Source: Pseudomonadota bacterium (GTDB lineage: Bacteria; Pseudomonadota; Alphaproteobacteria; JAAXGF01). Taken from it: a DNA stretch of 12,310 nucleotides. How positions within the stretch are numbered: the stretch's first letter is position 1; each line of letters begins with the position of its first letter. The position numbers and the translations under genes were made by a program. Positions 1 through 7,772 of this stretch are shown piece by piece. The notes beneath the pieces were generated by a model. It did not search any database. It was not told the origin of the DNA and saw only the letters and a list, made by a program, of their open reading frames with translations. The stretch spans positions 1,983 to 14,292 of the forward strand of contig JADFMW010000046.1 in the NCBI GenBank assembly GCA_022563655.1, given 5' to 3'.

Positions 1-2
1 GG

Positions 3-599
3 GTCGTCGAGCCTAGTCTCAAGGACTGGATCGCCTTGGCCGACGACGCGGAAACCCTGCGCCGGCGACGCGAGCGCGTCGCCATCGCCTTCGGCTTCGG
101 CAGCGCGGCATGGGACTTCGAGCGAACGCTCGGTCGATTCGAGCTGCTCTACGAGACCGGACTGATCGCCGAGGCCTTGCGCGACCGGCGCACGGCCGCC
201 ATCGCGGCCGGCGAGAGCGCGCCGGCAATCGATGCCCGGCGGTTGGCCACCGCCCAGGCGCTGGGCGCCCCGATGGCGCTCGACAACCGCCGCATCCTCG
301 CCACCGCGCTGGGGCGCCTGCGGGGCAAGCTCAAGTACCGCCCGGTGATCTTCGACCTGTTGCCGTCCACCTTCACCTTGCTTCGGCTGCAACGCACGGT
401 CGAGTCGCTCGGCGGGGTCAAGCTGCACAAACAGAATTTCCGCCGGGTGGTGACAAAGGGCGGGCTGGTGGAATCGACCGGCCGCCTGGACAAGCGGACC
501 GGCGGGCGGCCCGCCGAGCTGTTCCGCTTTCGCCGCGACGTGCTGCGCGAACGCCTCGCCCCGGGGATCGGCCTGCCGGCGCTGCGCATCTCCGACTGA
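3..599 (+). CDS. Nudix-related transcriptional regulator (NrtR-like 'NAD regulator'), C-terminal part
   Basis: The reading frame is open from the first complete codon, so the gene begins before the window; the TTG at 36 is an internal codon, not a start. The visible 198 residues contain an AFGFGSAAWDFERTLGRF segment and then a C-terminal winged-helix region (KYRPVIFDLLPSTFTLLRLQ, later LHKQNFRR and GGRPAELFRFR). This arrangement is typical of NrtR-type regulators, in which an N-terminal Nudix-like domain senses an ADP-ribose-type ligand and the C-terminal domain binds DNA. The family controls NAD biosynthesis and salvage in many bacteria. The Nudix half is outside the window, so neither a Nudix box nor the ligand site can be judged. 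The purine operon follows after 146 bp and appears to have its own promoter, so co-transcription is not needed. The family assignment is good; the NAD target genes are inferred from the family. Confidence 0.72.
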   Translation, partial: VVEPSLKDWIALADDAETLRRRRERVAIAFGFGSAAWDFERTLGRFELLYETGLIAEALRDRRTAAIAAGESAPAIDARRLATAQALGAPMALDNRRILATALGRLRGKLKYRPVIFDLLPSTFTLLRLQRTVESLGGVKLHKQNFRRVVTKGGLVESTGRLDKRTGGRPAELFRFRRDVLRERLAPGIGLPALRISD

Positions 600-612
600 G
601 CCCGCGCCACAC

Positions 613-640
613 GATCCGGCCACGCCGATCCGGCCGCCCC
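613..640 (+). repeat. Imperfect 14-bp tandem repeat upstream of the purQL promoter
   Basis: Two adjacent 14-bp units, gatccggccacgcc (613-626) and gatccggccgcccc (627-640), agree at 12 of 14 positions. They end 11 bp before the proposed -35 hexamer of purQ. They sit inside a 7-bp inverted repeat, GCCCGCG at 600-606 and CGCGGGC at 643-649. The position would suit an operator, or the leftover of a terminator for the upstream regulator gene. GC-rich repeats of this size are common by chance in such DNA, so the role is uncertain. Confidence 0.35.
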
Positions 641-651
641 GACGCGGGCGC

Positions 652-680
652 TTGAATCGGCGTTCGCGAGGGCATAGGAT
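652..680 (+). promoter_or_regulatory. Predicted sigma-70-type promoter of purQL
   Basis: TTGAAT at 652-657 and TAGGAT at 675-680 are separated by exactly 17 bp. Each matches the consensus at four or five of six positions. The predicted transcript starts near 687, giving a leader of about 60 nt before purQ. It is the only well-spaced pair I found in this otherwise very GC-rich gap. Confidence 0.5.
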
Positions 681-681
681 C

Positions 682-705
682 GCCCCGCCGGCCCGGCGGC
701 GGGGC
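682..705 (+). other. Perfect GC hairpin at the start of the purQL leader
   Basis: GCCCCGCCG (682-690) and CGGCGGGGC (697-705) form a perfect 9-bp stem around a 6-nt loop. It lies at or just after the predicted transcription start, so it would form near the 5' end of the purQL mRNA. It has no T-tract and is not a conventional terminator. It may stabilise the transcript or affect initiation; it may also be only a product of base composition. Confidence 0.4.
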
Positions 706-745
706 CGGTTGCGGTGTCTCGAGGATTACGGAAAGTCGCCCTGGC

Positions 746-1431
746 GTGAAGGCCGCGGTAATCGTTTTTCCTGGCTCGAACTGCGACCGCGACGCACGGG
801 TCGCGCTGACCCATGCGACGGGGCGGCCGCCCGAGATGATCTGGCACGCCGAAAGCGAGCTCCCGGCGCTCGACCTCATCGTGCTGCCCGGCGGCTTCGC
901 CTACGGCGATTACCTGCGCGCGGGCGCCATGGCGGCGCACTCGCCGGTGATGCGCGAGGTGGTGGCGCGGGCCCGCGCCGGAACGCCGGTGCTCGCCATC
1001 TGCAACGGCTTCCAGATCGCCGCCGAGGCCGGGCTTCTGCCCGGCGCGCTGGTGCCCAACGCCGGCCTCAAGTTCGTCTGCCGCGACGTCCATCTCAGGG
1101 TCGAAAGCTCGGCCAGCGTCTTCACCGGCCGCTACCAGCGGGGCCAGGTGATCCGCCTCCCCATCGCCCACCACGAGGGCAACTACCACGCCGACGGCGA
1201 CCGCCTCAAGGCGCTTCTCGACAACGATCAGGTGGCGTTCCGCTACGCGATGCCCTGCGGGGAGGTATGCGACGAGTCCAACCCCAACGGTTCGATCGGC
1301 AACATCGCCGGCGTATTCAACGAGACCAAGACCGTGCTCGGCATGATGCCGCACCCCGAGCGGCTGGCCGATGCGCGCCTCGGCGGCAGCGACGGCAGCG
1401 CCATGTTCGAGGCGCTCGCCGCGGCGCTCGC

Positions 1432-1435
<4 letters not shown>
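746..1435 (+). CDS. purQ: FGAM synthase, glutamine amidotransferase subunit PurQ
   Basis: PurQ hydrolyses glutamine and passes ammonia to PurL for conversion of FGAR to FGAM, the fourth step of de novo purine synthesis, in the cytoplasm. The 229-residue product has the usual length for the family. It opens with KAAVIVFPGSNCDRD, carries the LPGGFAYGDYLR segment, the nucleophile Cys86 in the LAICNGFQ elbow, and the His203/Glu205 pair in the MMPHPER motif, which completes the class I amidotransferase triad. The start is GTG, chosen because it precedes the conserved N-terminal strand directly and follows a GGAAAG-type ribosome binding site at 730-735. The stop overlaps the purL start as ATGA, indicating translational coupling. 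purS, which precedes purQ in many alphaproteobacteria, is absent from this position. Confidence 0.97.
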
Positions 1436-3627
<2,192 letters not shown>

Positions 3628-3653
3628 CCGATGATCCGGAAAGGCACGGCCCG

Positions 3654-3902
3654 ATGGCGATGGACGCCGGCGAGATCGAACGCCTGATCCGCGACGCGAT
3701 ACCCGACGCGCGCGTCACCATCGAGGACCTGCGCGGCGACGGCGACCACTACGCCGCGCACGTCGTCTCGACGGCGTTCAAGGACAAGACCCGCGTCCAG
3801 CAGCATCAAATGGTCTACCAGGCATTGCGCGGCAAAATGGGCGAGGCGCTGCACGCGCTGGCGCTGCAAACCTCGGTTCCCGAAGACGCGCAGCCGCACT
3901 GA
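3654..3902 (+). CDS. bolA: BolA family protein
   Basis: This 82-residue protein belongs to the BolA family, small cytoplasmic proteins that pair with CGFS monothiol glutaredoxins and share an iron-sulfur cluster with them. It shows the GDGDHYAAHVVS strand region (28-39), with His32 in the loop where BolA-H proteins have a ligand, and the signature RVQQHQMVYQALRGKM (47-62) followed by the conserved HALAL (His67). There is no cysteine, so any cluster ligation must use histidines. ATG 3654 is preferred over ATG 3660 because GGAAAGG at 3638-3644 is 9 nt from the former. The neighbouring grxD gene, 27 bp downstream, encodes the expected partner. A 13-bp duplication spans its stop codon. Confidence 0.95.
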   Translation: MAMDAGEIERLIRDAIPDARVTIEDLRGDGDHYAAHVVSTAFKDKTRVQQHQMVYQALRGKMGEALHALALQTSVPEDAQPH

Positions 3903-3919
3903 GAGACCGCACTGAGAGA
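3894..3919 (+). repeat. Exact 13-bp tandem duplication over the bolA stop codon
   Basis: The 13-mer ccgcactgagaga occurs at 3894-3906 and again, without a gap, at 3907-3919. The first copy contains the bolA TGA stop (3900-3902). The second supplies most of the purine-rich AGAGAGAGG (3915-3923) that acts as the grxD ribosome binding site, 6 nt before its ATG. It looks like a slippage event that altered the bolA-grxD junction. Confidence 0.9.
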
Positions 3920-3929
3920 GAGGTCGGAC

Positions 3930-4268
<339 letters not shown>

Positions 4269-4292
4269 GCGCCGCGGCGCGCGCGCGGCGGG

Positions 4293-4334
4293 GTCGCCGG
4301 TTCGCCGGGCGACAGGCCGGCGGCGGCGCCGGCC
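4293..4334 (+). other. Two consecutive GC hairpins after grxD
   Basis: Hairpin one is GTCGCCGG (4293-4300), loop TTCG, and CCGGGCGAC (4305-4313), with a single bulged G. Hairpin two is a perfect 8-bp stem, GGCCGGCG (4315-4322) and CGCCGGCC (4327-4334), with loop GCGG. They occupy the middle of the 99-bp gap between grxD and the next gene. No T-tract follows, so they could be a Rho-assisted or mRNA-protecting 3' structure of the pur-bol-grx transcript. Function is inferred from position only. Confidence 0.35.
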
Positions 4335-4367
4335 GCACCGGTGCGATCGTCGCGCGAGCAAGCATCC

Positions 4368-5129
4368 ATGTCACCCATCGTCACCGCCGCGCTGATCATC
4401 ATCGGCAACGAGATCCTCACGGGGCGCACCCGCGACGCCAACCTGCCGTACCTCGCCAAGCGCCTCGACGGGATCGGCGTGCGGCTGCGCGAGGTGCGCG
4501 TGGTGCCCGACGACGAGGCGGCGATCGCCGCCGCCGTCAACGAGCTGCGCGCCGCCCACGACTACGTGTTCACCACCGGCGGCGTCGGACCGACCCACGA
4601 CGACATCACCGCGGCGTCGCTCGCCAAGGCGTTCGGCGTGCCCGTGGAGCGCAACGCCGGGGCGGTGGCGCTCCTCGAGGCGTACTACGCCGGGAGCGAT
4701 CTCGATCTCAACGAGGCGCGGCTGACCATGGCCGACATGCCGGCCGGCGCCGAGCTGATCGACAACCCGGTGAGCGGCGCGCCGGGCTTTAGGATCGAGA
4801 ACGTGTTCGTCATGGCCGGCGTGCCCGAGATCATGCAGGCCATGTTCGAGGCCCTGCGCCCCCTGCTCAAGGGCGGCGCGCCGGTGCACAGCCGCACGGT
4901 GACCGTCGACCTGCCCGAGGGCGCCATCGCCGCCACCCTCGAGGACGTGCAGAGTCGCAACGCGGGCGTCGAGATCGGCAGCTACCCATTCTACCGCAGC
5001 CGCGCGTTCGGCGTGAAGCTGGTGCTCCGCGCGGTCGACGAGGCGCGCCTCGCGGCGGCGACGGCCGAGCTCATCGACGCGCTCGCCGGCCTCGGCGGCG
5101 CGCCGGTCGAAGACGACGAGACGGGCTGA
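4368..5129 (+). CDS. CinA/MoaB-like molybdopterin-binding domain protein
   Basis: A 253-residue protein of the CinA N-terminal / MoCF-biosynthesis fold (COG1058). It begins with the characteristic strand and glycine turn TAALIIIGNEILTGRTRDAN (6-25), and carries the pterin-binding TTGGVGPTHDD loop (69-79) followed by TAASLAKAFG. The C-terminal deamidase domain of full CinA (pncC/YgaD) is absent, so this is the stand-alone form, commonly annotated as a competence/damage-inducible protein A homolog; some family members act on ADP-ribose or NAD-related nucleotides. I chose ATG 4368, because the conserved strand begins directly after it; an in-frame GTG at 4341 would add nine unconserved residues. 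No strong ribosome binding site is visible at either. The fold assignment is firm, the substrate unknown. Confidence 0.88.
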   Translation: MSPIVTAALIIIGNEILTGRTRDANLPYLAKRLDGIGVRLREVRVVPDDEAAIAAAVNELRAAHDYVFTTGGVGPTHDDITAASLAKAFGVPVERNAGAVALLEAYYAGSDLDLNEARLTMADMPAGAELIDNPVSGAPGFRIENVFVMAGVPEIMQAMFEALRPLLKGGAPVHSRTVTVDLPEGAIAATLEDVQSRNAGVEIGSYPFYRSRAFGVKLVLRAVDEARLAAATAELIDALAGLGGAPVEDDETG

Positions 5130-5141
5130 GCGCGACAGCGC

Positions 5142-5171
5142 TTGCCGCGGGGGATTCGATCGCGCTAGCCT
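5142..5171 (+). promoter_or_regulatory. Predicted promoter of the tRNA-Leu gene
   Basis: TTGCCG at 5142-5147 is followed 17-18 bp later by CTAGCC/TAGCCT (5165-5171). The predicted start is about 10 nt upstream of the mature tRNA 5' end. The -10 match is modest. The gap after the preceding gene's stop is only 58 bp, so read-through is a second possibility. Confidence 0.4.
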
Positions 5172-5187
5172 TGGCGCCAGTCGTCGC

Positions 5188-5274
5188 GCCCGCTTGGTGG
5201 AACTGGTAGACACGACGGACTTAAAATCCGTTCCCCGCAAGGGGTTGGGGGTTCGAGTCCCTCAGCGGGCACCA
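5188..5274 (+). tRNA. tRNA-Leu(UAA)
   Basis: A complete class II tRNA of 87 nt with encoded CCA. The acceptor stem pairs GCCCGCT (5188-5194) with AGCGGGC (5264-5270), and the discriminator base is A. The anticodon arm is ACGGA / CTTAAAA / TCCGT (5215-5231), giving anticodon TAA at 5222-5224. The long variable arm is CCCC-GCAA-GGGG, and the T arm carries TTCGAGT. Seven T residues (5275-5281) follow the CCA at once and may help end transcription. A decayed copy of its last 33 nt lies at 7419-7451. Confidence 0.98.
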
Positions 5275-5404
5275 TTTTTTTGCGACCGTGGCGCGGCCCG
5301 TCTGCGCAGTAGCACTGCTCCGGAGGATGGAGGGAGCGCGCCGCGTAAGCGCAACCCCCCGAGGGAGCCGCCCCTCATGGGGCAACACCTGGTAGGTGGC
5401 CACC

Positions 5405-6007
5405 ATGGGCAAGTATCGACTACGGCCGGCGTTGCGGCGGGACAGCCGCGATATCGCGCGCTTGTTCCGCATCTCGTCCGAGGGTGTCGCCGACTACATC
5501 TGGAGCAAGCTCGCGCAACAGGGCCAATCCCTGATCGATGTGGGGTGCGCCCGCTACGCGCGCGAGGACGTCGATTTCTCCTATCGGAACTGCATCGTCG
5601 CCGAGCAGGCGGGGCGCGTGATCGGCATGTTGCACGGCTTCGAGATGAAACAGGATGCGGATGCGAAGGAAGAGACCGACCCGGTCCTCAGGCCCTACAG
5701 CGAGCTCGAAATTCCCGGCACTCTCTACGTCTCGGGCGTCGCGATGTTGCCGCGACACAGGGGCCGCGGCATCGGCTCCGAACTGATGAAGGCCGCCGAG
5801 GGGCGCGCGCGCGAAATGGGCCTCGGCGGACTGAGCCTGATCATGTTCGAGGAGAACGAGCGCGCGCGCCGGCTCTATGAGCGGATCGGCTATGTCGCCA
5901 TCGACCGCCGCCCGGTAGTCCCGCATGCGCTGATCCGCGTCGCTGGCGGCGACGCGATCCTGATGGAGAAGGCGTTGGATCGCAGCCGCCTCGCGGCCTC
6001 GGTTTAG
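5405..6007 (+). CDS. GNAT family N-acetyltransferase
   Basis: A 200-residue GNAT-fold protein expected to move an acyl group from acyl-CoA to an amine. The acetyl-CoA pyrophosphate loop is GVAMLPRHRGRGIGSELM (111-128), fitting the R/Q-x-x-G-x-G/A pattern with Arg117, Gly120 and Gly122. The motif B segment ENERARRLYERIGYVAIDRR (150-169) has the usual asparagine and tyrosine. The N-terminal part starts with YRLRPALRRDSRDIARLF, the typical first strand and helix. Its substrate cannot be named. ATG 5405 is preferred over an in-frame GTG at 5396 because AGGTGG (5394-5399) would serve as its ribosome binding site, at 5-nt spacing. The gene follows tRNA-Leu and lies inside the segment bounded by the tRNA-end repeats; it converges on the OmpA-like gene. 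Confidence 0.88.
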   Translation: MGKYRLRPALRRDSRDIARLFRISSEGVADYIWSKLAQQGQSLIDVGCARYAREDVDFSYRNCIVAEQAGRVIGMLHGFEMKQDADAKEETDPVLRPYSELEIPGTLYVSGVAMLPRHRGRGIGSELMKAAEGRAREMGLGGLSLIMFEENERARRLYERIGYVAIDRRPVVPHALIRVAGGDAILMEKALDRSRLAASV

Positions 6008-6036
6008 GGCGTGCGTCCAGCGTGCAGACCTTGCGC

Positions 6037-6093
6037 CGCCAGACTTTCTCCATCACGCCAGACTTTCTCCATCACGCCCGGCCTTCTCCATCA
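6037..6093 (+). repeat. Three 19-bp tandem repeats downstream of the acetyltransferase
   Basis: Units run 6037-6055, 6056-6074 and 6075-6093, each of the form cgccagactttctccatca. Units one and two are identical; unit three differs at three positions. The gccttctccatca end of unit three (6081-6093) is the exact reverse complement of 13 bp near the end of the acetyltransferase gene (5961-5973), so the array may be derived from, or able to pair with, the 3' end of that gene. The repeats lie in a non-coding gap between convergent genes. Confidence 0.92.
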
Positions 6094-6171
6094 CGAAGAT
6101 GGTGACCTGAGAGGCGGCCTCGGGACACTGCGGCGGTGGGAGCGGAGGGCCTCGAACGGGCCTCGCCGAGC

Positions 6172-6209
6172 ATGGCGCCGATACCGTGCTGCCACAGTAT
6201 CGGCGCCAT
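6172..6209. terminator. Perfect 13-bp inverted repeat between convergent genes
   Basis: ATGGCGCCGATAC (6172-6184) and GTATCGGCGCCAT (6197-6209) are exact reverse complements. Inside, after one C/A mismatch, GTG/CAC extends the stem to a CTGC loop. It lies 33 bp beyond the stop of the OmpA-like gene and downstream of the acetyltransferase stop on the other strand, where a bidirectional terminator is expected. Neither side has a clear T-tract, so it may instead be an element end or a protein-binding site. Confidence 0.45.
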
Positions 6210-6241
6210 ATTGCTCCGCCGTTGACCTTCGGTCGGTCGAC

Positions 6242-7243
6242 CTACTCGATCAGCGTGATGCGCGCGTACCGGTTCTCACGCTCACGCTGACCGTCGGGGG
6301 TTTTGACCCGCGGCATGTCCTCGCCGGCCCCGGAGGTAGTGATGATGTTACTCGGCACCCCCGCCTTGATCAGCGCGGCGGCCACCACCTTAGCGCGGCG
6401 CTCGGACAGCCTGACGTTGTACGCGTCCGCTCCCGCCCGGTCGGCGTGGCCGGTGACCACAACGCGACTCGGCGAGCTGCGCGCCACCCGCTCGGCGGCC
6501 CAGTTCACGGCCTGCCGGCCGCGCGCGTCGAGGACGGTGCTGTCGAAGTCAAACAAGATGAAGAACGACACCGGCTCCGGCGGCGGCGCCGGCTCGGGCT
6601 TGGGCTCGGGTACCGGCTCGGGCTTGGGCATCGGCGCGGGCATCGGCGCGGGCTCGGGCTCGGGCGCAGGCTTGGGCTCGGGTATCGGCTCCGGCGCAGG
6701 CATCGGCGCGGGCATGGGCTTGGGTGCAGGTTCCGCCGCGGGCTTCGGCGCGAGTGACTTCTCGATTTGCGCCACCCCGTCCAGGAACTCGCCCCGGCAC
6801 GCCGCGATGTCGTCCGGCTGACGGTTCTCTTCCTGCTCCTCGACCCAGCAGTCGAACAGCATTTGGACATGCGCCGCCAGCTCGGGAACCGTCGTGCGAC
6901 CGTTAGCCACCAGCGCCACAACCAGGCGCTGGCGCGCCGCCGCCAGCTCGTCGACCGTGCCCGCCGGCAGCCTGTGAGCGGCCAAGGCCTCGGGTTCGAC
7001 CAACGTACCCCCCGCCGCGGCCTGCGCCTTCCGCGCGAACAGATCAGCGTTGTCGTAATCGCGCTCGGCCGACTCGACCTGCGAGCGACCCAGGTATTCG
7101 CTGTAGAGCGCCTGGCTGAACGCCGACCCCGTGGGTTGAAGTCCACGCGCCTTGTCGAGCTCCGCGCTCCTCGGGATGATGGCACAACCGGCCAACAGGG
7201 CGGCGAGCCCCAGGCCAACAATCACTCCTCGAAACTTAGACAT
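6242..7243 (-). CDS. OmpA-family lipoprotein with proline-rich linker
   Basis: A 333-residue predicted outer-membrane lipoprotein. Residues 1-19 form a lipoprotein signal peptide ending in the lipobox L17-A-G-C20. A mostly helical region follows (about 25-164), then a low-complexity linker of Pro, Glu, Lys, Met and Ala (165-224), then a C-terminal OmpA-like domain (225-333) with FDFDS, GHADRAGADAYNVRLSERRA and NRYARI. Asp268 and Arg283 align with the pair that binds diaminopimelate of peptidoglycan, so the protein should tether the outer membrane to the cell wall, with the linker spanning the periplasm. ATG 7243 is chosen because it gives the lipobox signal and has GAGGGGG just upstream; the frame stays open for 46 more codons without support. 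A CRP-type site lies upstream. It resembles Pal/YiaD-type proteins but its partner is unknown. Confidence 0.9.
   Translation of the reverse strand: MSKFRGVIVGLGLAALLAGCAIIPRSAELDKARGLQPTGSAFSQALYSEYLGRSQVESAERDYDNADLFARKAQAAAGGTLVEPEALAAHRLPAGTVDELAAARQRLVVALVANGRTTVPELAAHVQMLFDCWVEEQEENRQPDDIAACRGEFLDGVAQIEKSLAPKPAAEPAPKPMPAPMPAPEPIPEPKPAPEPEPAPMPAPMPKPEPVPEPKPEPAPPPEPVSFFILFDFDSTVLDARGRQAVNWAAERVARSSPSRVVVTGHADRAGADAYNVRLSERRAKVVAAALIKAGVPSNIITTSGAGEDMPRVKTPDGQRERENRYARITLIE
6572..6751 (-). repeat. Low-complexity repeat encoding the Pro-Glu-Lys-Met-Ala linker
   Basis: The DNA for residues 165-224 of the OmpA-like lipoprotein is built from short degenerate 6- and 12-bp units (plus-strand ggctcgggc, ggcatcggcgcgggc and variants). 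The encoded pattern alternates proline with Glu, Lys, Met, Ala or Ile. Such tracts change length easily by slippage and usually form extended, stiff linkers. Confidence 0.85.
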
Positions 7244-7263
7244 TCTCGTCCCCCTCAACATTG

Positions 7264-7277
7264 ACCGCCTTGGCGGT
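7264..7277 (-). promoter_or_regulatory. Short dyad in the leader of the OmpA-like gene
   Basis: ACCGCC-TT-GGCGGT is an inverted repeat of 6-bp arms lying 20 bp upstream of the ATG, between the predicted transcription start and the ribosome binding site. It could be an operator or a small leader hairpin. Support is symmetry and position only. Confidence 0.3.
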
Positions 7278-7288
7278 TGCAGGCCTAA

Positions 7289-7331
7289 CTCATACCGGAC
7301 ACGCGCATCAGGGTATGTGACGGTGATCACA
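7289..7331 (-). promoter_or_regulatory. CRP/FNR-superfamily-type site and -10 hexamer (class II layout) for the OmpA-like gene
   Basis: A perfect TGTGA-N6-TCACA palindrome occupies 7316-7331, identical to the core recognition sequence of E. coli CRP. On the minus strand, TATGAG at 7294-7289 can serve as the -10 hexamer (four of six consensus positions), predicting a start near 7282. The palindrome centre, between 7323 and 7324, is then at about -41.5, the position of class II activator sites, and it would replace the weak -35. The site is 73 bp or more from the ATG at 7243. Which CRP/FNR-family regulator binds is inference. Confidence 0.6.
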
Positions 7332-7418
7332 CCCGCGCGGGCAACGCCTCCATGTAAACTCGCGGTACCGACATAGCGCATAATGACGCGCCGGGCAATT
7401 GCGACGCGAATGCCTCAG

Positions 7419-7451
7419 GGACTCGGGACTCGACTCCCTCAGCGGGCGCCA
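7419..7451 (+). repeat. Decayed copy of the tRNA-Leu 3' end (candidate att site)
   Basis: Aligned with tRNA-Leu 5242-5274, 26 of 33 positions match without gaps, including an unbroken 13-nt core tccctcagcgggc (7435-7447 and 5258-5270) and a final CCA. No matching 5' tRNA half occurs upstream. Orientation is the same as the tRNA, the arrangement left when an element integrates at a tRNA 3' end. The segment between tRNA end and copy end is 2177 bp. No integrase is seen. Confidence 0.6.
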
Positions 7452-7757
7452 ACGATGTCACTGGGTCATGCCGCGAATCGGCGCGCCGGCCCGGGCCGTC
7501 GCGGAGATCACCAAGCCCTCGCCGTCGCGCGGGCAGGCGACGATGCGGGCCGAGCCGGGCTACACGGCGGCAGCCTACGGAAATCGGAAATAGGGGCCGG
7601 AGTTAGGGACAGCCCCATAATTTTAGCGGCGTCCGAGATAACCAAAAACTATATACTGCCCCGAATTACGCGAAGCGGAATGTGCTCTAAGGATTGAGAC
7701 CGCCCCGAAACCATTCCATGTTACCCTTGAGGCGCAACCAACGGCCGAACATTCGGC
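7452..7757. other. Non-coding stretch with an AT-richer, mobile-element-like patch
   Basis: This is the rest of the 529-bp gap between the OmpA-like and helix-hairpin-helix genes. I find no credible gene. From about 7588 to 7740 the base composition turns AT-richer than anything else in the window. It begins with an imperfect inverted repeat, GGGGC at 7593-7597 and GCCCC at 7612-7616, flanked by AT-rich arms (aaata and ataattt). The phrase agttagggacagccccataa resembles palindromes found beside REP-associated Y1 transposase genes, from memory and not verified. A TATACT hexamer at 7652-7657 could be a -10 element, but no good -35 is spaced to it. Confidence 0.4.
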
Positions 7758-7772
7758 GGAGGACCTGACCAG

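Noticed and set aside
652..1431. Open frame running upstream from purL as an apparent 991-residue protein
   Set aside because: It overlaps purQ out of frame and encodes an arginine-rich shadow. The purQ and purL frames each match a well-known family over their full lengths.
5194..5880. Apparent 228-residue protein starting MVELVDTTDLKSVP
   Set aside because: Its first 28 residues are a translation of the tRNA-Leu gene, a familiar annotation artefact, and the rest is out of frame with the acetyltransferase.
6011..6757. Plus-strand frame rich in Gly, Leu and Arg
   Set aside because: The low-complexity part is the complement of the lipoprotein's proline linker. The lipobox, OmpA motifs and ribosome binding site are all on the minus strand.
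5275..7451. Declaring the tRNA-flanked segment a functional integrative element
   Set aside because: No integrase, excisionase or replication gene is present, and the distal repeat has decayed. It is kept as a finding, not called a mobile element.
7383..7697. Apparent 104-residue protein with GLGTRLPQRAP
   Set aside because: That phrase comes from the decayed tRNA-Leu 3' end. The remainder has no family resemblance and no ribosome binding site.
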